Assembly (NCBI RefSeq): GCF_900461555.1
Contig: NZ_UGOX01000001.1
Coordinates: 2,617,501 to 2,681,500 of the forward strand
Direction of reading: 5' to 3'
DNA length: 64,000 nucleotides
Source of the DNA: Legionella quinlivanii
Lineage (GTDB): Bacteria; Pseudomonadota; Gammaproteobacteria; Legionellales; Legionellaceae
Positions 53,601-63,552 of this stretch are shown piece after piece. The translations under genes and the position numbers were made by a program. Numbering within the stretch: the first letter of the stretch is position 1; each line of letters opens with the position of its first letter. The notes under the pieces were generated by a model. That model was not told the DNA's origin. It was given only the letters and a program-made list of their open reading frames with translations, and ran no database searches.

Positions 53601-55119
53601 TCCGGAAAGCTATCCCATTATAACCCCGGATGCGATTGAACATGCAGTCGAGCTTCCAGATGAGCTGGTATTGAAAATTGCACCGCTTATGCTTACACAC
53701 AACAATCAATTAGCTATTGCTATCTTTCTGATTCTGCTTCGCTGCAAACCTCATTTGGTCAGCCCCGTCTTTCCTTTATTATGCAAAAACGAAGAGACCA
53801 GGAAACAGCTTGATCTGCTTGGGTATCCTGATGCCTTCAATGGGCGGCCCTTACATGCGTATCTTGATATGAAAATGCTATTTCCTCAAATCCCTAAAAA
53901 GCAGCCTCCCCTCTTTCCCAAACTTTGCGAAGATGCCTATGGAATTTATACCTTGCATGCTCTGCAAGGACAGGCGGAACTGGAATGGGATGAAGATTAT
54001 CTCAGATCAATTTTTACAGGCACTGAACAAGGGCATCTGCTGGCGCAGCTTTTTCATTATAATGTTGGCGCAGATCTTGTACTTAGATGGGCGGCAAGAT
54101 ATCCCAGCCTCACACTGTCGATGGATAGGTTAAGAAAGAAGTACCCCTGTAAAAATGCTCTGCAAGCCCCCAAATCCGACATATCATACATGCCTTATGT
54201 TGCATATCATGGCAGCAATTTATTTTATCACATGACTTCTTTTCCAGCCGGTCGTATGTTGTTTGGTATGCTAGCGACCCCTGAGTTCCAGGCTTCCATA
54301 ACGAAAGAGGATCTATTTACAAATAGCCATCATGACGTCTCTGTCTTTCATAACTTATTTATGAGTATAGAAAGTCAGGGGGCTTTATATTGTCTTCTTC
54401 ACAATCGTCCGGAATTGATTTCTTTTATAGGCAATAGTCATTTTCATATTCCCAATCCAAAGAAATCAGCCCCTCGTTCTTTTGGCGGTATATTGATGTT
54501 TGGATTTTGCAACGAGACAGGCAATAGACTGGTCAATGTCATTCTATCTCATAGGCAGGAAGTCCTGCACATGCTCGATACTGCGCTGCTGATTACCCGA
54601 CTGGAATCAAGCAGAAGAGACAATAGCAGACGAGGGGATACCCAGCTCTTCCCGCCAGAAGATTATTTTTTTGAAAATTTAATGGTTATTTTGGATCTGG
54701 ATCTGTTAAAGCTTTTTTTACAAAGTCAGCACACAAAATTTCTCACTGAAATTAACCCAAAGACTGATAAACCCTATATCTATCGCACACTGCAGATCTG
54801 TTCCGCCCAGCAGCTTGAAATCATACTGGAATGTCCCTGGCTCGCTTTGAAAAATATTTCCGGACAAGGTAAACATTCTGTTCTAAAAATAATTAATGAG
54901 CGCCCGGATAAAGAGCAGCTCTTGCCGATTGTGGAAAAACGCATTGCAGTATTAATTGAGAAATTAAAAGAAACCCTGGAAAAGAAAACCCTATCCCCTG
55001 TGGTCACAGAGGGATTATTCGGAACAAAGAACACAACCAGGTCATCCGGAAGGAAAGCGAAAAAAATGACAGTGGAGCAAACAGAAAGACATGAGTCCGG
55101 GGTTAACGAGCTTCGCTGA
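50671..55119 (+). CDS. giant UvrD-like helicase fused to helical repeats, effector candidate
   Basis: 1482 residues from the ATG at 50671. The frame stays open upstream, but that part would read through the tandem repeat and has no support. About 35-130 looks like a RelE/ParE-type fold (ILDNTLAKIR...RLLVLEVILNHKYE). The SF1 helicase core follows: Walker A GIPGSGKT (about 204-211), Walker B VDECN with D397-E398, LPTTHRS (about 457), SKGLEYTTTL (about 552), and a motif VI-like LFSRSTANIIVLHS (about 612). From about 763 to 1035 two homologous 130-residue helical units follow each other; the rest is unrecognised. Eukaryote-like TRANK1-type UvrD proteins share this helicase style. Probably a host-directed or DNA/RNA-handling protein; unproven. 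Confidence 0.7.
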   Translation: MTRKHSHKKRSRQPQTNQKTRNIKNPSIPIEKANEANEIFIWASMLTLHKTTYGVLEKNHRDAAILDNTLAKIRNREWAALDLEVLAGTTPKIYSVRMNHSDRLLLTTEILNGKPRLLVLEVILNHKYENSRFLKSQVLKNYLHNHKDQLWEKVNAEDLESTGLQELVPENPRFKPVEYHHRFIELSDLQQSAFELQTPIHVEGIPGSGKTILAETFIRQKRWQNRGSQQPIIYLAKSPALVNQVRDKLSELLDSIDPELPPVWVMTYEQFAALDVPGDENAPKRTLFTEEEADNFFKSWYDQFYAEQKVLAKANQQILHPFIADPVRLYKEFKLISGYTKTQYTDKAKRISEVSAEFREVFFQHYTKFEAAIPKDKIHPHFSSLNLGVQPSFIAVDECNDLTGKQLANIFDISKGEVVFLGDGNQKLDGNKSNARLIQAQAQKLGHSLNILKLPTTHRSAKLHSKFLNLLLQIKYELTGGIGEKNENSFIKSSEDAAEGELIWVDHLSPQFISEINELKKSHKFCIIADDVHKPMLEKHFPGTTFISPEASKGLEYTTTLLVEPFSEEVYEKISKNLPSDFEFDENQQQFNRPAPDRGNPEFAAPMHRLVVLFSRSTANIIVLHSANKKLAKLVSPMHKMGRRLAENEGLNIKGHSASTEEEWLMQAKAYHSENDYLSALSVLMKELKYSEEKANSILGSWDRPKPGPASLAFSPNLQDISVNSKQAAKEVSKAPAPIANQEQEKKSIHTDKAAKSLLRAQELKTLRHNYLNCLKALAPDEKTAEQNQDTMDCVWNEIFTHPQSMQLLTEEDMDFLKAVFSSSHLVSSLFNYFPLIEKNDTCILSPTATKRKGHFSDKLILKIAPLMINHRDLKVVEILNILLRGKPQTLFNELCSLYRESYLRRLNQLAPIATSKWRAGEELYSLWENIFSHPHITQLLTHDGKKTNMDFLDSILSSKSLMHSLLYDYFPVVIRDPESYPIITPDAIEHAVELPDELVLKIAPLMLTHNNQLAIAIFLILLRCKPHLVSPVFPLLCKNEETRKQLDLLGYPDAFNGRPLHAYLDMKMLFPQIPKKQPPLFPKLCEDAYGIYTLHALQGQAELEWDEDYLRSIFTGTEQGHLLAQLFHYNVGADLVLRWAARYPSLTLSMDRLRKKYPCKNALQAPKSDISYMPYVAYHGSNLFYHMTSFPAGRMLFGMLATPEFQASITKEDLFTNSHHDVSVFHNLFMSIESQGALYCLLHNRPELISFIGNSHFHIPNPKKSAPRSFGGILMFGFCNETGNRLVNVILSHRQEVLHMLDTALLITRLESSRRDNSRRGDTQLFPPEDYFFENLMVILDLDLLKLFLQSQHTKFLTEINPKTDKPYIYRTLQICSAQQLEIILECPWLALKNISGQGKHSVLKIINERPDKEQLLPIVEKRIAVLIEKLKETLEKKTLSPVVTEGLFGTKNTTRSSGRKAKKMTVEQTERHESGVNELR

Positions 55120-55188
55120 GGAAGCTCCCTGCCTGCCTTGGTTTGTGTAAGGCATATTGTATAAGTTAAACCAGGTACACAACAAACC

Positions 55189-55272
55189 GTCTTTGCGAGC
55201 GTCAGTGAAGCAATCCAACTCCCAACTTTGTTCAGCTTTCGATCTGGATTGCTTCACTTCATTCGCAATGAC
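55189..55272. repeat. dispersed hairpin repeat, copy F
   Basis: Arms GTCTTTGCGA (55189-55198) and TCGCAATGAC (55263-55272), with GAAGCAATCCAAC and GATCTGGATTGCTTCACTTC inside. It lies between the helicase-fusion gene and the convergent greA gene. Confidence 0.85.
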
Positions 55273-55281
55273 AGCAGGTGT

Positions 55282-55761
55282 TCAGTTTAAATAATCCACT
55301 TCAATAATGTCATATTCCACCCTGCCCCCTGGTGTTTCAACAACCACTGTGTCGTCAATCTGTTTGCCAATCAACGCGCGGCCGATGGGAGAGCTGTAGG
55401 AAATTTTATTCGATTTTATGTCAGCTTCGTCTTCACCGACTATCTGATAACTGAGTTCATTCCCTGTCTCTGTATGACAAATCGTTACTGTTGCGCCGAA
55501 AACTACCTTGCCATTATTTTCAAGCTTACTGATATCCACGATTTGAGCATGAGAAATTTTGGCTTCAAGCTCTTTGATACGTCCTTCGGTAAAGCTTTGT
55601 TGCTCACGGGCTGCATGGTACTCTGCGTTTTCCTTTAAATCGCCAAGCGCTCTGGCAGTAGCAATCGCCTCGATGATTTGCGGACGCACAACGCTTTTTA
55701 AATGAGATAATTCCTTCTTCAGTGCCTCTGCACCTGCAATTGTCATTGGATGCTTATGCAT
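55282..55761 (-). CDS. greA: transcription elongation factor GreA
   Basis: Binds stalled RNA polymerase and triggers cleavage of backtracked RNA. The ATG at 55761 follows AGAGGTGG and gives 159 residues, one more than E. coli; the GTG at 55767 is less likely. Seen: the N-terminal coiled coil with the acidic tip [16 protein letters not shown] (about 40-55) and the C-terminal FKBP-like domain with [13 protein letters not shown]. It starts 8 bp after carB, a conserved pairing. Confidence 0.96.
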   Translation of the reverse strand: MHKHPMTIAGAEALKKELSHLKSVVRPQIIEAIATARALGDLKENAEYHAAREQQSFTEGRIKELEAKISHAQIVDISKLENNGKVVFGATVTICHTETGNELSYQIVGEDEADIKSNKISYSSPIGRALIGKQIDDTVVVETPGGRVEYDIIEVDYLN

Positions 55762-55769
55762 ATCCACCT

Positions 55770-58700
55770 CTAATGTAAATCTTGTAAACGAGTAACCGTT
55801 TCACGGTCTTCATATTTCATTGCCAGACAAGCTGCCTCGGCACCTGACAGAGTCGTCGTATAGCTCACTTTATGTTGTAAGGCATTTCGACGAATTGCAA
55901 ACGAGTCGGCGGCGGCCTGCTTTCCTTCTGTGGTATTGACGATAAAATCAATTTCATTATTCTTGATGAAGTCAACCACATGAGGTCTTCCTTCTGCCAC
56001 TTTATATACTCTGCGGCAGTCTATCCCTGCTGCATGCAATACCAGGGCTGTACCCCGGGTCGCAATAATCTCAAATCCCAATTGAATCAGACGCTTGGCA
56101 ATTTCACCAATTCGTGTTTTGTCCGCATCCCTCACTGACACGAAGGCACGGCGCCGTTTAACAATGTTGCCCCCGGCTCCAAGCTGTGCTTTTGCATAAG
56201 CCTGTCCAAAGCGCCTGGCAATTCCCATTACCTCGCCAGTCGATTTCATTTCAGGTCCTAAAATGGAATCCACACCAGAGAATTTAATAAACGGAAATAC
56301 AGGCAGCTTAATGGAGTAAAAAGCCGGCATCGGATAATGCTGACTTAATCCTTGTTGCCTTAGAGTTTGCCCTAATTTGCAGCGCGCTGCAATTTTTGCC
56401 AGAGGAAGACCGGTTGCCTTGGAAACAAATGGTACCGTCCGAGAAGCTCTTGGATTCACTTCCAGCACATAGATATCATCAGCCTGGATAGCAAACTGCG
56501 CATTGATCAAGCCGACCACTCCTAATTTTAAAGCCATTTGTCTGATTTGTTCAATTAAGTCCTGCTGAACTACCGAACTCAGACTAAAAGGCGGTAAAGT
56601 ACAGGCTGAATCACCGGAATGAATACCGGCCTGCTCAATATGCTCCATGATCCCGCCAATCATGACATCCTGTCCATCACAGACGGCATCAATATCTACT
56701 TCAATGGCATCATTTAAAAACTTGTCCAGCAACACCGGAGAGTCGTTGGAAACCGCTACAGCGTGTTCGAGGTAATAGCGCAAATCTTCTTCCTGATAAA
56801 CTACTTCCATTGCCCGCCCACCCAAAACATAAGATGGTCTTACCACCAATGGATAGCCGATGCGTTTTGCAACTTCCAGGGCTTCTTCCGTACTGCGCAC
56901 TGTGCCATTGGCAGGTTGGTGCAGATTAAGTTCCGCCACCATTTTCTGAAAGCGCTCTCTATCCTCTGCCTTGTCGATAGCGTCAGGTGACGTTCCCACT
57001 ATGGGTACACCATTCGCTTCCAGATCTCTGGCCAGTTTTAAAGGGGTTTGGCCGCCGTAATGCACAATAACACCCATCGGTTTTTCAACATCCACTATGG
57101 ATAACACATCCTCCAGAGTGAGCGGCTCAAAGTACAGACGATCCGAGGTGTCAAAGTCGGTGGAAACAGTTTCAGGATTACAATTGACCATGATGGTCTG
57201 GTAACCTTCTTCCCTCAATGCCATCGCCGCGTGGACGCAGCAGTAATCGAATTCAATTCCCTGCCCGATTCGATTAGGTCCCCCTCCGAGAATCATCACT
57301 TTTTTTGTATCAGATTCAGCGCGCGCTTCACAACTGCCCTCATAGCAGGAATACAAATACGCGGTGGAACTGGGAAATTCGCCTGCACAGGAATCGATGC
57401 GCTTGTAAACCGGTTTCACGCCTAAAGCCAGCCGATGCTGACGTACCTGCTCTTCCCGGCAATATAAAATTTTCGCAAGAAACGCATCAGAAAATCCATG
57501 CCGCTTTAATTGCAGAAGCTGCTGTTGATCCAGATCAGTAATCGTCTTTCCGTAAATTGCCCGCTCCTGCATAACCAGATCCTGAATCTGGTACAGGAAC
57601 CAGGCATCTATTTTGCTTTCCAGCTGAATTTCTTCCAGCGTTAAATCCTGGCGAAAGGCGTCGGCAATATACCATAGACGATCCGGAGTAGGCTCACGTA
57701 AATGCCCTCTAAGCCGGCTTAAATCTTCCCCTTTCTTAAACAAACTGTTTAAACCATTGCGCCCGATTTCCAGGCCCCGTATCGCCTTTTGCAATGACTC
57801 CTGAAAATTACTGCCAATTGCCATAACCTCACCTACTGATTTCATTTGAGTCGTCAGAGTGGTTGAGGTCTGGGGGAATTTATCGAAGTTAAAGCGGGGA
57901 ATTTTTGTTACCACGTAATCAATACTGGGTTCAAAAGAAGCTGGCGTTTTGCCGCCAGTAATTTCATTATCCAATTCATCCAGGGTATAACCAACCGCCA
58001 GTTTTGCCGCAATCTTAGCAATTGGAAAGCCGGTTGCTTTTGAGGCGAGCGCCGAACTTCTGGAAACCCGCGGGTTCATTTCAACTATCAGCATTCTGCC
58101 GTCTTCAGGATTGATGGCAAACTGGACATTCGAGCCTCCGGTATCCACACCCACCGCCCTTAATACCTTAACGGCGGCATCACGCATACGCTGGTATTCT
58201 TTATCGGTCAATGTTTGCGCAGGAGCGACAGTAATCGAATCCCCGGTATGCACTCCCATTGGATCAAAATTTTCAATGGTACAGACGATAATGCAATTAT
58301 CGTTTTTGTCCCTCACTACCTCCATCTCGAATTCTTTCCAGCCGAGAACTGATTCATCGAGTAATAACTCATGCGTCGGCGACATATCAAGACCGCGCGT
58401 ACAAATCTCTTCGAATTCCTCACGATTGTATGCGATACCGCCCCCACTGCCGCCCATAGTGAAGGAGGGTCTGATAATGGTCGGAAAACCTAATTGAGCC
58501 TGAACCTGAATCGCTTCCTCCATGCTATGAGCGATTGCCGAACGCGGCATTTCAAGGCCAATTTTTTTCATCAGCTGACGGAAACGATCACGATCCTCGG
58601 CGCGATCAATCGCTTCCTTGGTCGCACCAATCATTTCAACAGAGTATTTTTCGAGGATGCCGTGCTTTGCCAAATCAAGCGCACAGTTTAAAGCAGTCTG

Positions 58701-58976
58701 ACCACCCATAGTGGGCAACAGCGCATCGGGACGCTCTTTTTCTATAATTTTGGCTACTTCTGGCCATAGAACAGGTTCGATATAAGTCGCATCGGCCAGT
58801 TCCGGATCGGTCATGATGGTCGCCGGATTGGAATTAACAAGAATGACGCGATAGCCTTCTTCTTTTAAAGCACGCACAGCCTGCGTACCCGAGTAGTCAA
58901 ATTCACAAGCCTGACCGATAACAATTGGGCCTGCACCGAGAATCAAAATGGATTTAATATCTGTACGTTTTGGCAT
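55770..58976 (-). CDS. carB: carbamoyl-phosphate synthase large subunit
   Basis: Makes carbamoyl phosphate for arginine and pyrimidines. 1068 residues, with two homologous ATP-grasp halves: [20 protein letters not shown] (12-31), [23 protein letters not shown], and [19 protein letters not shown] in the first; the second starts near 553 with [17 protein letters not shown], and has [11 protein letters not shown] and [21 protein letters not shown]-terminal MGS-like regulatory domain follows. The small subunit carA, usually directly upstream, is not in this window; the upstream neighbour is unrelated. Confidence 0.97.
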   Translation of the reverse strand: MPKRTDIKSILILGAGPIVIGQACEFDYSGTQAVRALKEEGYRVILVNSNPATIMTDPELADATYIEPVLWPEVAKIIEKERPDALLPTMGGQTALNCALDLAKHGILEKYSVEMIGATKEAIDRAEDRDRFRQLMKKIGLEMPRSAIAHSMEEAIQVQAQLGFPTIIRPSFTMGGSGGGIAYNREEFEEICTRGLDMSPTHELLLDESVLGWKEFEMEVVRDKNDNCIIVCTIENFDPMGVHTGDSITVAPAQTLTDKEYQRMRDAAVKVLRAVGVDTGGSNVQFAINPEDGRMLIVEMNPRVSRSSALASKATGFPIAKIAAKLAVGYTLDELDNEITGGKTPASFEPSIDYVVTKIPRFNFDKFPQTSTTLTTQMKSVGEVMAIGSNFQESLQKAIRGLEIGRNGLNSLFKKGEDLSRLRGHLREPTPDRLWYIADAFRQDLTLEEIQLESKIDAWFLYQIQDLVMQERAIYGKTITDLDQQQLLQLKRHGFSDAFLAKILYCREEQVRQHRLALGVKPVYKRIDSCAGEFPSSTAYLYSCYEGSCEARAESDTKKVMILGGGPNRIGQGIEFDYCCVHAAMALREEGYQTIMVNCNPETVSTDFDTSDRLYFEPLTLEDVLSIVDVEKPMGVIVHYGGQTPLKLARDLEANGVPIVGTSPDAIDKAEDRERFQKMVAELNLHQPANGTVRSTEEALEVAKRIGYPLVVRPSYVLGGRAMEVVYQEEDLRYYLEHAVAVSNDSPVLLDKFLNDAIEVDIDAVCDGQDVMIGGIMEHIEQAGIHSGDSACTLPPFSLSSVVQQDLIEQIRQMALKLGVVGLINAQFAIQADDIYVLEVNPRASRTVPFVSKATGLPLAKIAARCKLGQTLRQQGLSQHYPMPAFYSIKLPVFPFIKFSGVDSILGPEMKSTGEVMGIARRFGQAYAKAQLGAGGNIVKRRRAFVSVRDADKTRIGEIAKRLIQLGFEIIATRGTALVLHAAGIDCRRVYKVAEGRPHVVDFIKNNEIDFIVNTTEGKQAAADSFAIRRNALQHKVSYTTTLSGAEAACLAMKYEDRETVTRLQDLH

Positions 58977-59048
58977 GACAACTTAGAAAACGGTTTGAGT
59001 GACCTATTCTAACGATTTTAGTTAAAAGATCCTATCTTATCTTTAGTT

Positions 59049-59804
59049 TTATAACAAACCTCTGACCTTGCCCCAGGCCAGCCCCATCAGTTCATGCAAG
59101 GCAATATTGAGAAACACCATATTCTGCGCATTAGGAATGATTGTTTTTTGCCAGCGCTCGTCTCCCCAATACAAAGTAAAATCGGTAGGAGCTGCAATCG
59201 GATGCAAGCCCTGGGCTTCACAAAGTGCCATTGCTCTTGGCATATGAATTGCCGAGGTCACCAGATAAAAAGGTTTATCCTTGACCCATGCTTTTATGGC
59301 GACAGCCTGATCGGCGGTATTTAATGAACCTGTTTCTATCTGCAGCCTGCTGGTATCCAAAGGATACAATAATGCGAGTTTACGCATACGAAACGCTTCT
59401 GCTTTCTCTTGACCATAGCCGCCACCTGAGAGCAGCAGATTGATTGACGGGCTTTGCCGCCACAAACGCAAGCCTTCAAGGACGCGTTTGACCGAGGCCG
59501 AATATAGTAAGGATTGCGGCGGTAAACCTTCAATTTCGGTCTGCCCACCACTCAGTACCACTATCCATTGGACTTCCGGGTTGATTTTCTTTACCGGGAG
59601 ATATTGTTTTTCGAGGGAGTGGGTAAGGAGTTGAGGTAACCAGCCGGTGCTTATCACTAGCAAGAAAGCAAAAAAAATACTGAACCCAATAAAAAGAGGC
59701 CGTGAATCAGTCGATTTTCCCAGTTTGTAAAGTAAAAAAGCAAAGAATAAAATCAATAAAAAAAATGGATTAGCCACTGCTTCAATCAAATGACGTATAA
59801 CCAT
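59049..59804 (-). CDS. YdcF/ElyC-family (DUF218) membrane protein
   Basis: 251 residues from the ATG at 59804, which overlaps the lptG stop as TAATG. Two N-terminal transmembrane helices precede a DUF218 domain: VVLSGG, LLLSGGG, an ETGSLNTADQA segment and VTSAIHMPRAMALCEAQG. E. coli ElyC and SanA of this fold affect envelope and peptidoglycan biogenesis. Coupling to lptFG supports an envelope role here, which is inference. Confidence 0.8.
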   Translation of the reverse strand: MVIRHLIEAVANPFFLLILFFAFLLYKLGKSTDSRPLFIGFSIFFAFLLVISTGWLPQLLTHSLEKQYLPVKKINPEVQWIVVLSGGQTEIEGLPPQSLLYSASVKRVLEGLRLWRQSPSINLLLSGGGYGQEKAEAFRMRKLALLYPLDTSRLQIETGSLNTADQAVAIKAWVKDKPFYLVTSAIHMPRAMALCEAQGLHPIAAPTDFTLYWGDERWQKTIIPNAQNMVFLNIALHELMGLAWGKVRGLL

Positions 59805-60868
59805 TATCTGACCCGTTTCATCAGATACAGGCCTAAAATGGCGAATAAGATTGTGGGTCCAAGTGCCGCTACCACTGGCGGCCATTGCAGTACCTGACTC
59901 ACTGGACCAAAAAAACGGTTAATGATATGAAAACCAAAACCCATAGTCGCTCCCGCCAGTAATTTTGATCCCATTGTTGATGAGCGTAGCGGCCCGAAGA
60001 TAAAGGGAATGGCAAGAATCATCATTACCACAGTAGTAAAAGGCTGAATAATTCGCTGCCAGAAGGCGAGTTGGTAATTTAATGCCGTCTGATGATTTTG
60101 TTTCTGAGCCCGCAGATATTGCCGGAGTTCCTTCAAAGTCATCTCATCCGGTTCACTGCTGCTGACATTGAGAATAGACGGTTTAACAGCGACATCCCAG
60201 GGCATTTTATCGATATGCTGAATCACTGTATGATCTTTATTGATCAAGGTCTGCGAGATATTCTCTGCCCACCAGCTATTATCATAAAATTTTACCGTCC
60301 AGATTTGACGTGCAAAAGTCATCTGATGATGTTCGTCAAAATGATACTGTCTCACATCAACCAGGGTATTATCCTGCTGCACGGTTCCAATGGTAATAAA
60401 ATCATTCTGATAACGAAGCCAGACGCCATGAGAGGTTCTAAGAGCCTGCCCGCCGCTGATGGCCTGCACTTTGACATCATTCGCATAATAGGCAAGCTTT
60501 GGCACTACAGTTTCGCCAATGAGCGTAACCAGAACAATCAGAATGAGGGACGCTTTTAAAACTGCCATTGTTATTTGGCCAATAGACATTCCTGCCGCAC
60601 GCATTACCACCAACTCGCGATTGTTGGCCATAACGCCAAGACCAATTAATGAACCTAGCAAGCTTGCCATTGGAAAAAATAGATAGACCTGATAAGGCAT
60701 TTGCAATAACACATAAATCGCCGACTGAATGATTCCGAAATCCCCGCGGCCAAGATCCTCGAGCTGGTTAACCATAAGAATGAAGATTTGCAAACCCGCG
60801 AGCAGCAGCGTAACCAGGCCAATAGCCAGCAGAACATTTTTAGCGATATAGCGATCCAGTAATTTCAT
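59804..60868 (-). CDS. lptG: LPS export permease LptG
   Basis: Inner-membrane half of the LptB2FG ABC transporter that lifts LPS to the Lpt bridge. From the ATG at 60868, which overlaps the lptF stop as ATGA, it has 354 residues. Transmembrane segments at about 10-30, 60-75, 98-118, then a beta-jellyroll periplasmic domain (about 135-250) and three C-terminal helices. Motif LLDRYIAKN at the start, and IGLGVMANNRELVVMRAAGMS before TM3. Confidence 0.95.
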   Translation of the reverse strand: MKLLDRYIAKNVLLAIGLVTLLLAGLQIFILMVNQLEDLGRGDFGIIQSAIYVLLQMPYQVYLFFPMASLLGSLIGLGVMANNRELVVMRAAGMSIGQITMAVLKASLILIVLVTLIGETVVPKLAYYANDVKVQAISGGQALRTSHGVWLRYQNDFITIGTVQQDNTLVDVRQYHFDEHHQMTFARQIWTVKFYDNSWWAENISQTLINKDHTVIQHIDKMPWDVAVKPSILNVSSSEPDEMTLKELRQYLRAQKQNHQTALNYQLAFWQRIIQPFTTVVMMILAIPFIFGPLRSSTMGSKLLAGATMGFGFHIINRFFGPVSQVLQWPPVVAALGPTILFAILGLYLMKRVR

Positions 60869-61944
60869 GCCAGCTTCACCCTGTTTCGCCAGATTAATAA
60901 CAAACCGATTCCAGCCACAATCAGATGCAGCCACCACATCCCTATCCAGATCGGTAATTTACCAGCGGCAATCCAGTCACGAGCCACAAACATGAAATTG
61001 GCATAAATGATAAACAGCACAATAGCGGGTAATAATTTGGCATATTTCCCTGAACGCGGATTGACGCGGCTCAGCGGCACAGCAACCAGCGTTAATGTCA
61101 GTACCATCAGCGGTATGGAAATCCGCCACTGTAGCTCAGCCGCTTTTTTGGGATCAGAATTAAACCAGGGAAATAAGGAAGCAGTCGTTGCGGTACGCAT
61201 ATCGTTGTCAATTTTAATATCAGGATGCGGCAGTCTGGCCTTGTATTCCTTAAATTCAGCAACCTGATAATCCGCATGGCCGGGTTGCCCCTGATAGATA
61301 CTGCCATTTTGTAAAATTAAATAATCTTCCATGGTTTCGGGATCGGTTTGTGCATAAGCTTGCTCAGCCCACAATATATCCCACTGAAATTGATAATCCT
61401 TAATCACCTGTTTAGCCAGAAAGATATTTTTCGCCTTGCTGTGATCCCGGCTCATTGATTCCACATAAAACACTTCCTTTCCCCCGGAAATACCGCGAAA
61501 ACGCCCGGGAACAATCGTTTGGATTAAGGTTTGTATTCCAGTGGTACGCAGTAATTTGCCCCTTTCTGTGGCAATCACAGGACTTACCCACAAGGTTAGC
61601 GCGGTGACAATGACAGTGACAATAATTGCCAGAATGAAACTGTGCTTCAGTAATTGCGAATTCCCGTATCCGCAAGCCTGCAATACAGTCATTTCACTCT
61701 CGGCGTAAAGGCGGCCATAAGCAACAAGAAGTGCTACATAAAAGCCCAATGGCAGAAGCAATCCCATCAGATTAGGTAATTCAAGCATCATCAGTTTCAT
61801 GATAATGACAATTGGGATTTGCCCGCTGGCAGCACGATTTAAATAACGGACAAACTGATTACTCATGAAAATGAGCATTAAAATGCTGGTAAGCGATGCC
61901 AGTGTAATAAAAACTTCTTTTGCCAGATAACGGAATATAAGCAC
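60865..61944 (-). CDS. lptF: LPS export permease LptF
   Basis: Partner of LptG. 359 residues: three N-terminal transmembrane helices, the coupling region YGRLYAESEMTVLQACGYG (about 75-93), a periplasmic jellyroll (about 135-255) and three C-terminal helices with VAVPLSRVNPRSGKYAK, the family motif. It is divergent from pepA over 156 bp, the standard gammaproteobacterial order pepA/lptF. Confidence 0.95.
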   Translation of the reverse strand: MLIFRYLAKEVFITLASLTSILMLIFMSNQFVRYLNRAASGQIPIVIIMKLMMLELPNLMGLLLPLGFYVALLVAYGRLYAESEMTVLQACGYGNSQLLKHSFILAIIVTVIVTALTLWVSPVIATERGKLLRTTGIQTLIQTIVPGRFRGISGGKEVFYVESMSRDHSKAKNIFLAKQVIKDYQFQWDILWAEQAYAQTDPETMEDYLILQNGSIYQGQPGHADYQVAEFKEYKARLPHPDIKIDNDMRTATTASLFPWFNSDPKKAAELQWRISIPLMVLTLTLVAVPLSRVNPRSGKYAKLLPAIVLFIIYANFMFVARDWIAAGKLPIWIGMWWLHLIVAGIGLLLIWRNRVKLA

Positions 61945-62100
61945 GACCTTCGGTCTCTATATAAATTAATCATATTACTGAGACGAATTCCTGCACTGCG
62001 ACAGGCTGCAATTTAATGCCTGGTCTCGAATAATTAAAACCATTTGAATGATATCCAAGATTGGGTAAACTACCAGTTTTTGCGTCTTATAGGAAGTCAA

Positions 62101-63552
62101 ATGAACTACGGATTAATCCAATCATTGCAGGATGCCTCACATGAATGTCTGGTGCTGGGACTGTTTTCAGAATCCAGAGCCGATGAATTTTCAACAATCG
62201 ATGATGCCGAGCTGGTTGCTTTACTGCCGCGGCTCATGGCTAAAATTAACGAAGCAGGCGACAGTGTCTGGCAAAGCGATATCAATGGCCGCTCCCTATT
62301 GCTGCTGCATTGCGGTAAGCAGTCTGAGTTTAAAGCCTCATCCCTGCGAAAACGTGTTGAAGAAATCACAATGGCACTGTTAAAGCAGAAAATCAAAAAA
62401 GCCTGTATAGCCCTGCCTGCAATTAACAAACAGGATGCTGACTGGCAGCTGACCCAGATGCTGCTTGCAGTGGACAGCCTTTGTTATCAGTTAACTGATT
62501 ATAAAACCCGGCAAAAAAAGCCACATAGCCTGGAGGCGATTGATTTTTACCTGCCAAACACCAGCGATACTGCATTGTCGACTGCGCAATCGATTGCAGA
62601 AGGCATCCGGTTAACCCGGCGTCTGGCCGACTTGCCTGCCAATCACTGCACTCCCAGTTTTCTTGCAGAACAGGCTCAGAAACTGGCCGAAGACTTTTCG
62701 CAAATAAAAACCCGTGTTCTTGGTATTCCCGAAATGACTGAGTTGGGCATGGGTGCTTTGCTGGCTGTCAGCAAGGGAAGCCTTGAAGAGCCTCGCCTTA
62801 TTGAACTGGCTTATAATGGCAATGGCAGTCAGGCCCCTGTTGTTCTGGTCGGCAAGGGAATTACTTTCGATTCTGGCGGATTGTCAATTAAACCTGCCAA
62901 TGCGATGGACGAAATGAAATACGATATGGCGGGAGCAGCCAGCGTACTTGGCACTCTCAAAGCCTGTGCAATGCTTAAACTGCCGATTAATGTGATTGGT
63001 TTAATTGCAAGTGCGGAAAATATGCCAAGCGGGAGTGCTGTCAAGCCCGGCGATATTGTGACCAGCATGTCCGGGCAAACTGTGGAGATTTTAAATACTG
63101 ATGCCGAAGGCCGTTTGGTGCTGGCAGATGCCCTCACCTACGCTGAACAGTTTAATCCCGAACTGGTCATTGACATCGCCACATTAACTGGTGCGATGGT
63201 TGTTGCATTAGGCACGATCACTACCGGATTTATGACTTCTGATGAGGCATTGGCAGAACAAATCACTGCCGCTTCATTAAAAAGCGGCGACAAATGCTGG
63301 CGCCTGCCTCTTGATGAGGAATATCAGGATGCTCTCGATAGCCCGCTGGCGGATATGATCAACGCATCATTTGACCGAAGCGCGGGAGGCATCACCGCAG
63401 CCTGCTTTCTCTCCCGTTTCACTAAAAAATACCGCTGGGCGCATCTGGATATCGCAGGTACAGCCTGGGTTTCAGGCAAAAAGCGCATCGCAACCGGCCG
63501 GCCCGTTCCTTTATTAATTCAGTTCTTACGCCATGCCGCCAGTTCGCGTTGA
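62101..63552 (+). CDS. pepA: leucyl aminopeptidase
   Basis: M17 metallo-aminopeptidase that removes N-terminal residues; in E. coli it also binds DNA at cer and carAB. The ATG at 62101 behind AGGAAG gives 483 residues; a TTG start at 62044 is less likely. Seen: [16 protein letters not shown] (metal-binding Lys and Asp), MKYDMAGAA, and the active-site [14 protein letters not shown]. The first 160 residues are more divergent than the catalytic part. HolC overlaps its end by 20 bp. Confidence 0.95.
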   Translation: MNYGLIQSLQDASHECLVLGLFSESRADEFSTIDDAELVALLPRLMAKINEAGDSVWQSDINGRSLLLLHCGKQSEFKASSLRKRVEEITMALLKQKIKKACIALPAINKQDADWQLTQMLLAVDSLCYQLTDYKTRQKKPHSLEAIDFYLPNTSDTALSTAQSIAEGIRLTRRLADLPANHCTPSFLAEQAQKLAEDFSQIKTRVLGIPEMTELGMGALLAVSKGSLEEPRLIELAYNGNGSQAPVVLVGKGITFDSGGLSIKPANAMDEMKYDMAGAASVLGTLKACAMLKLPINVIGLIASAENMPSGSAVKPGDIVTSMSGQTVEILNTDAEGRLVLADALTYAEQFNPELVIDIATLTGAMVVALGTITTGFMTSDEALAEQITAASLKSGDKCWRLPLDEEYQDALDSPLADMINASFDRSAGGITAACFLSRFTKKYRWAHLDIAGTAWVSGKKRIATGRPVPLLIQFLRHAASSR

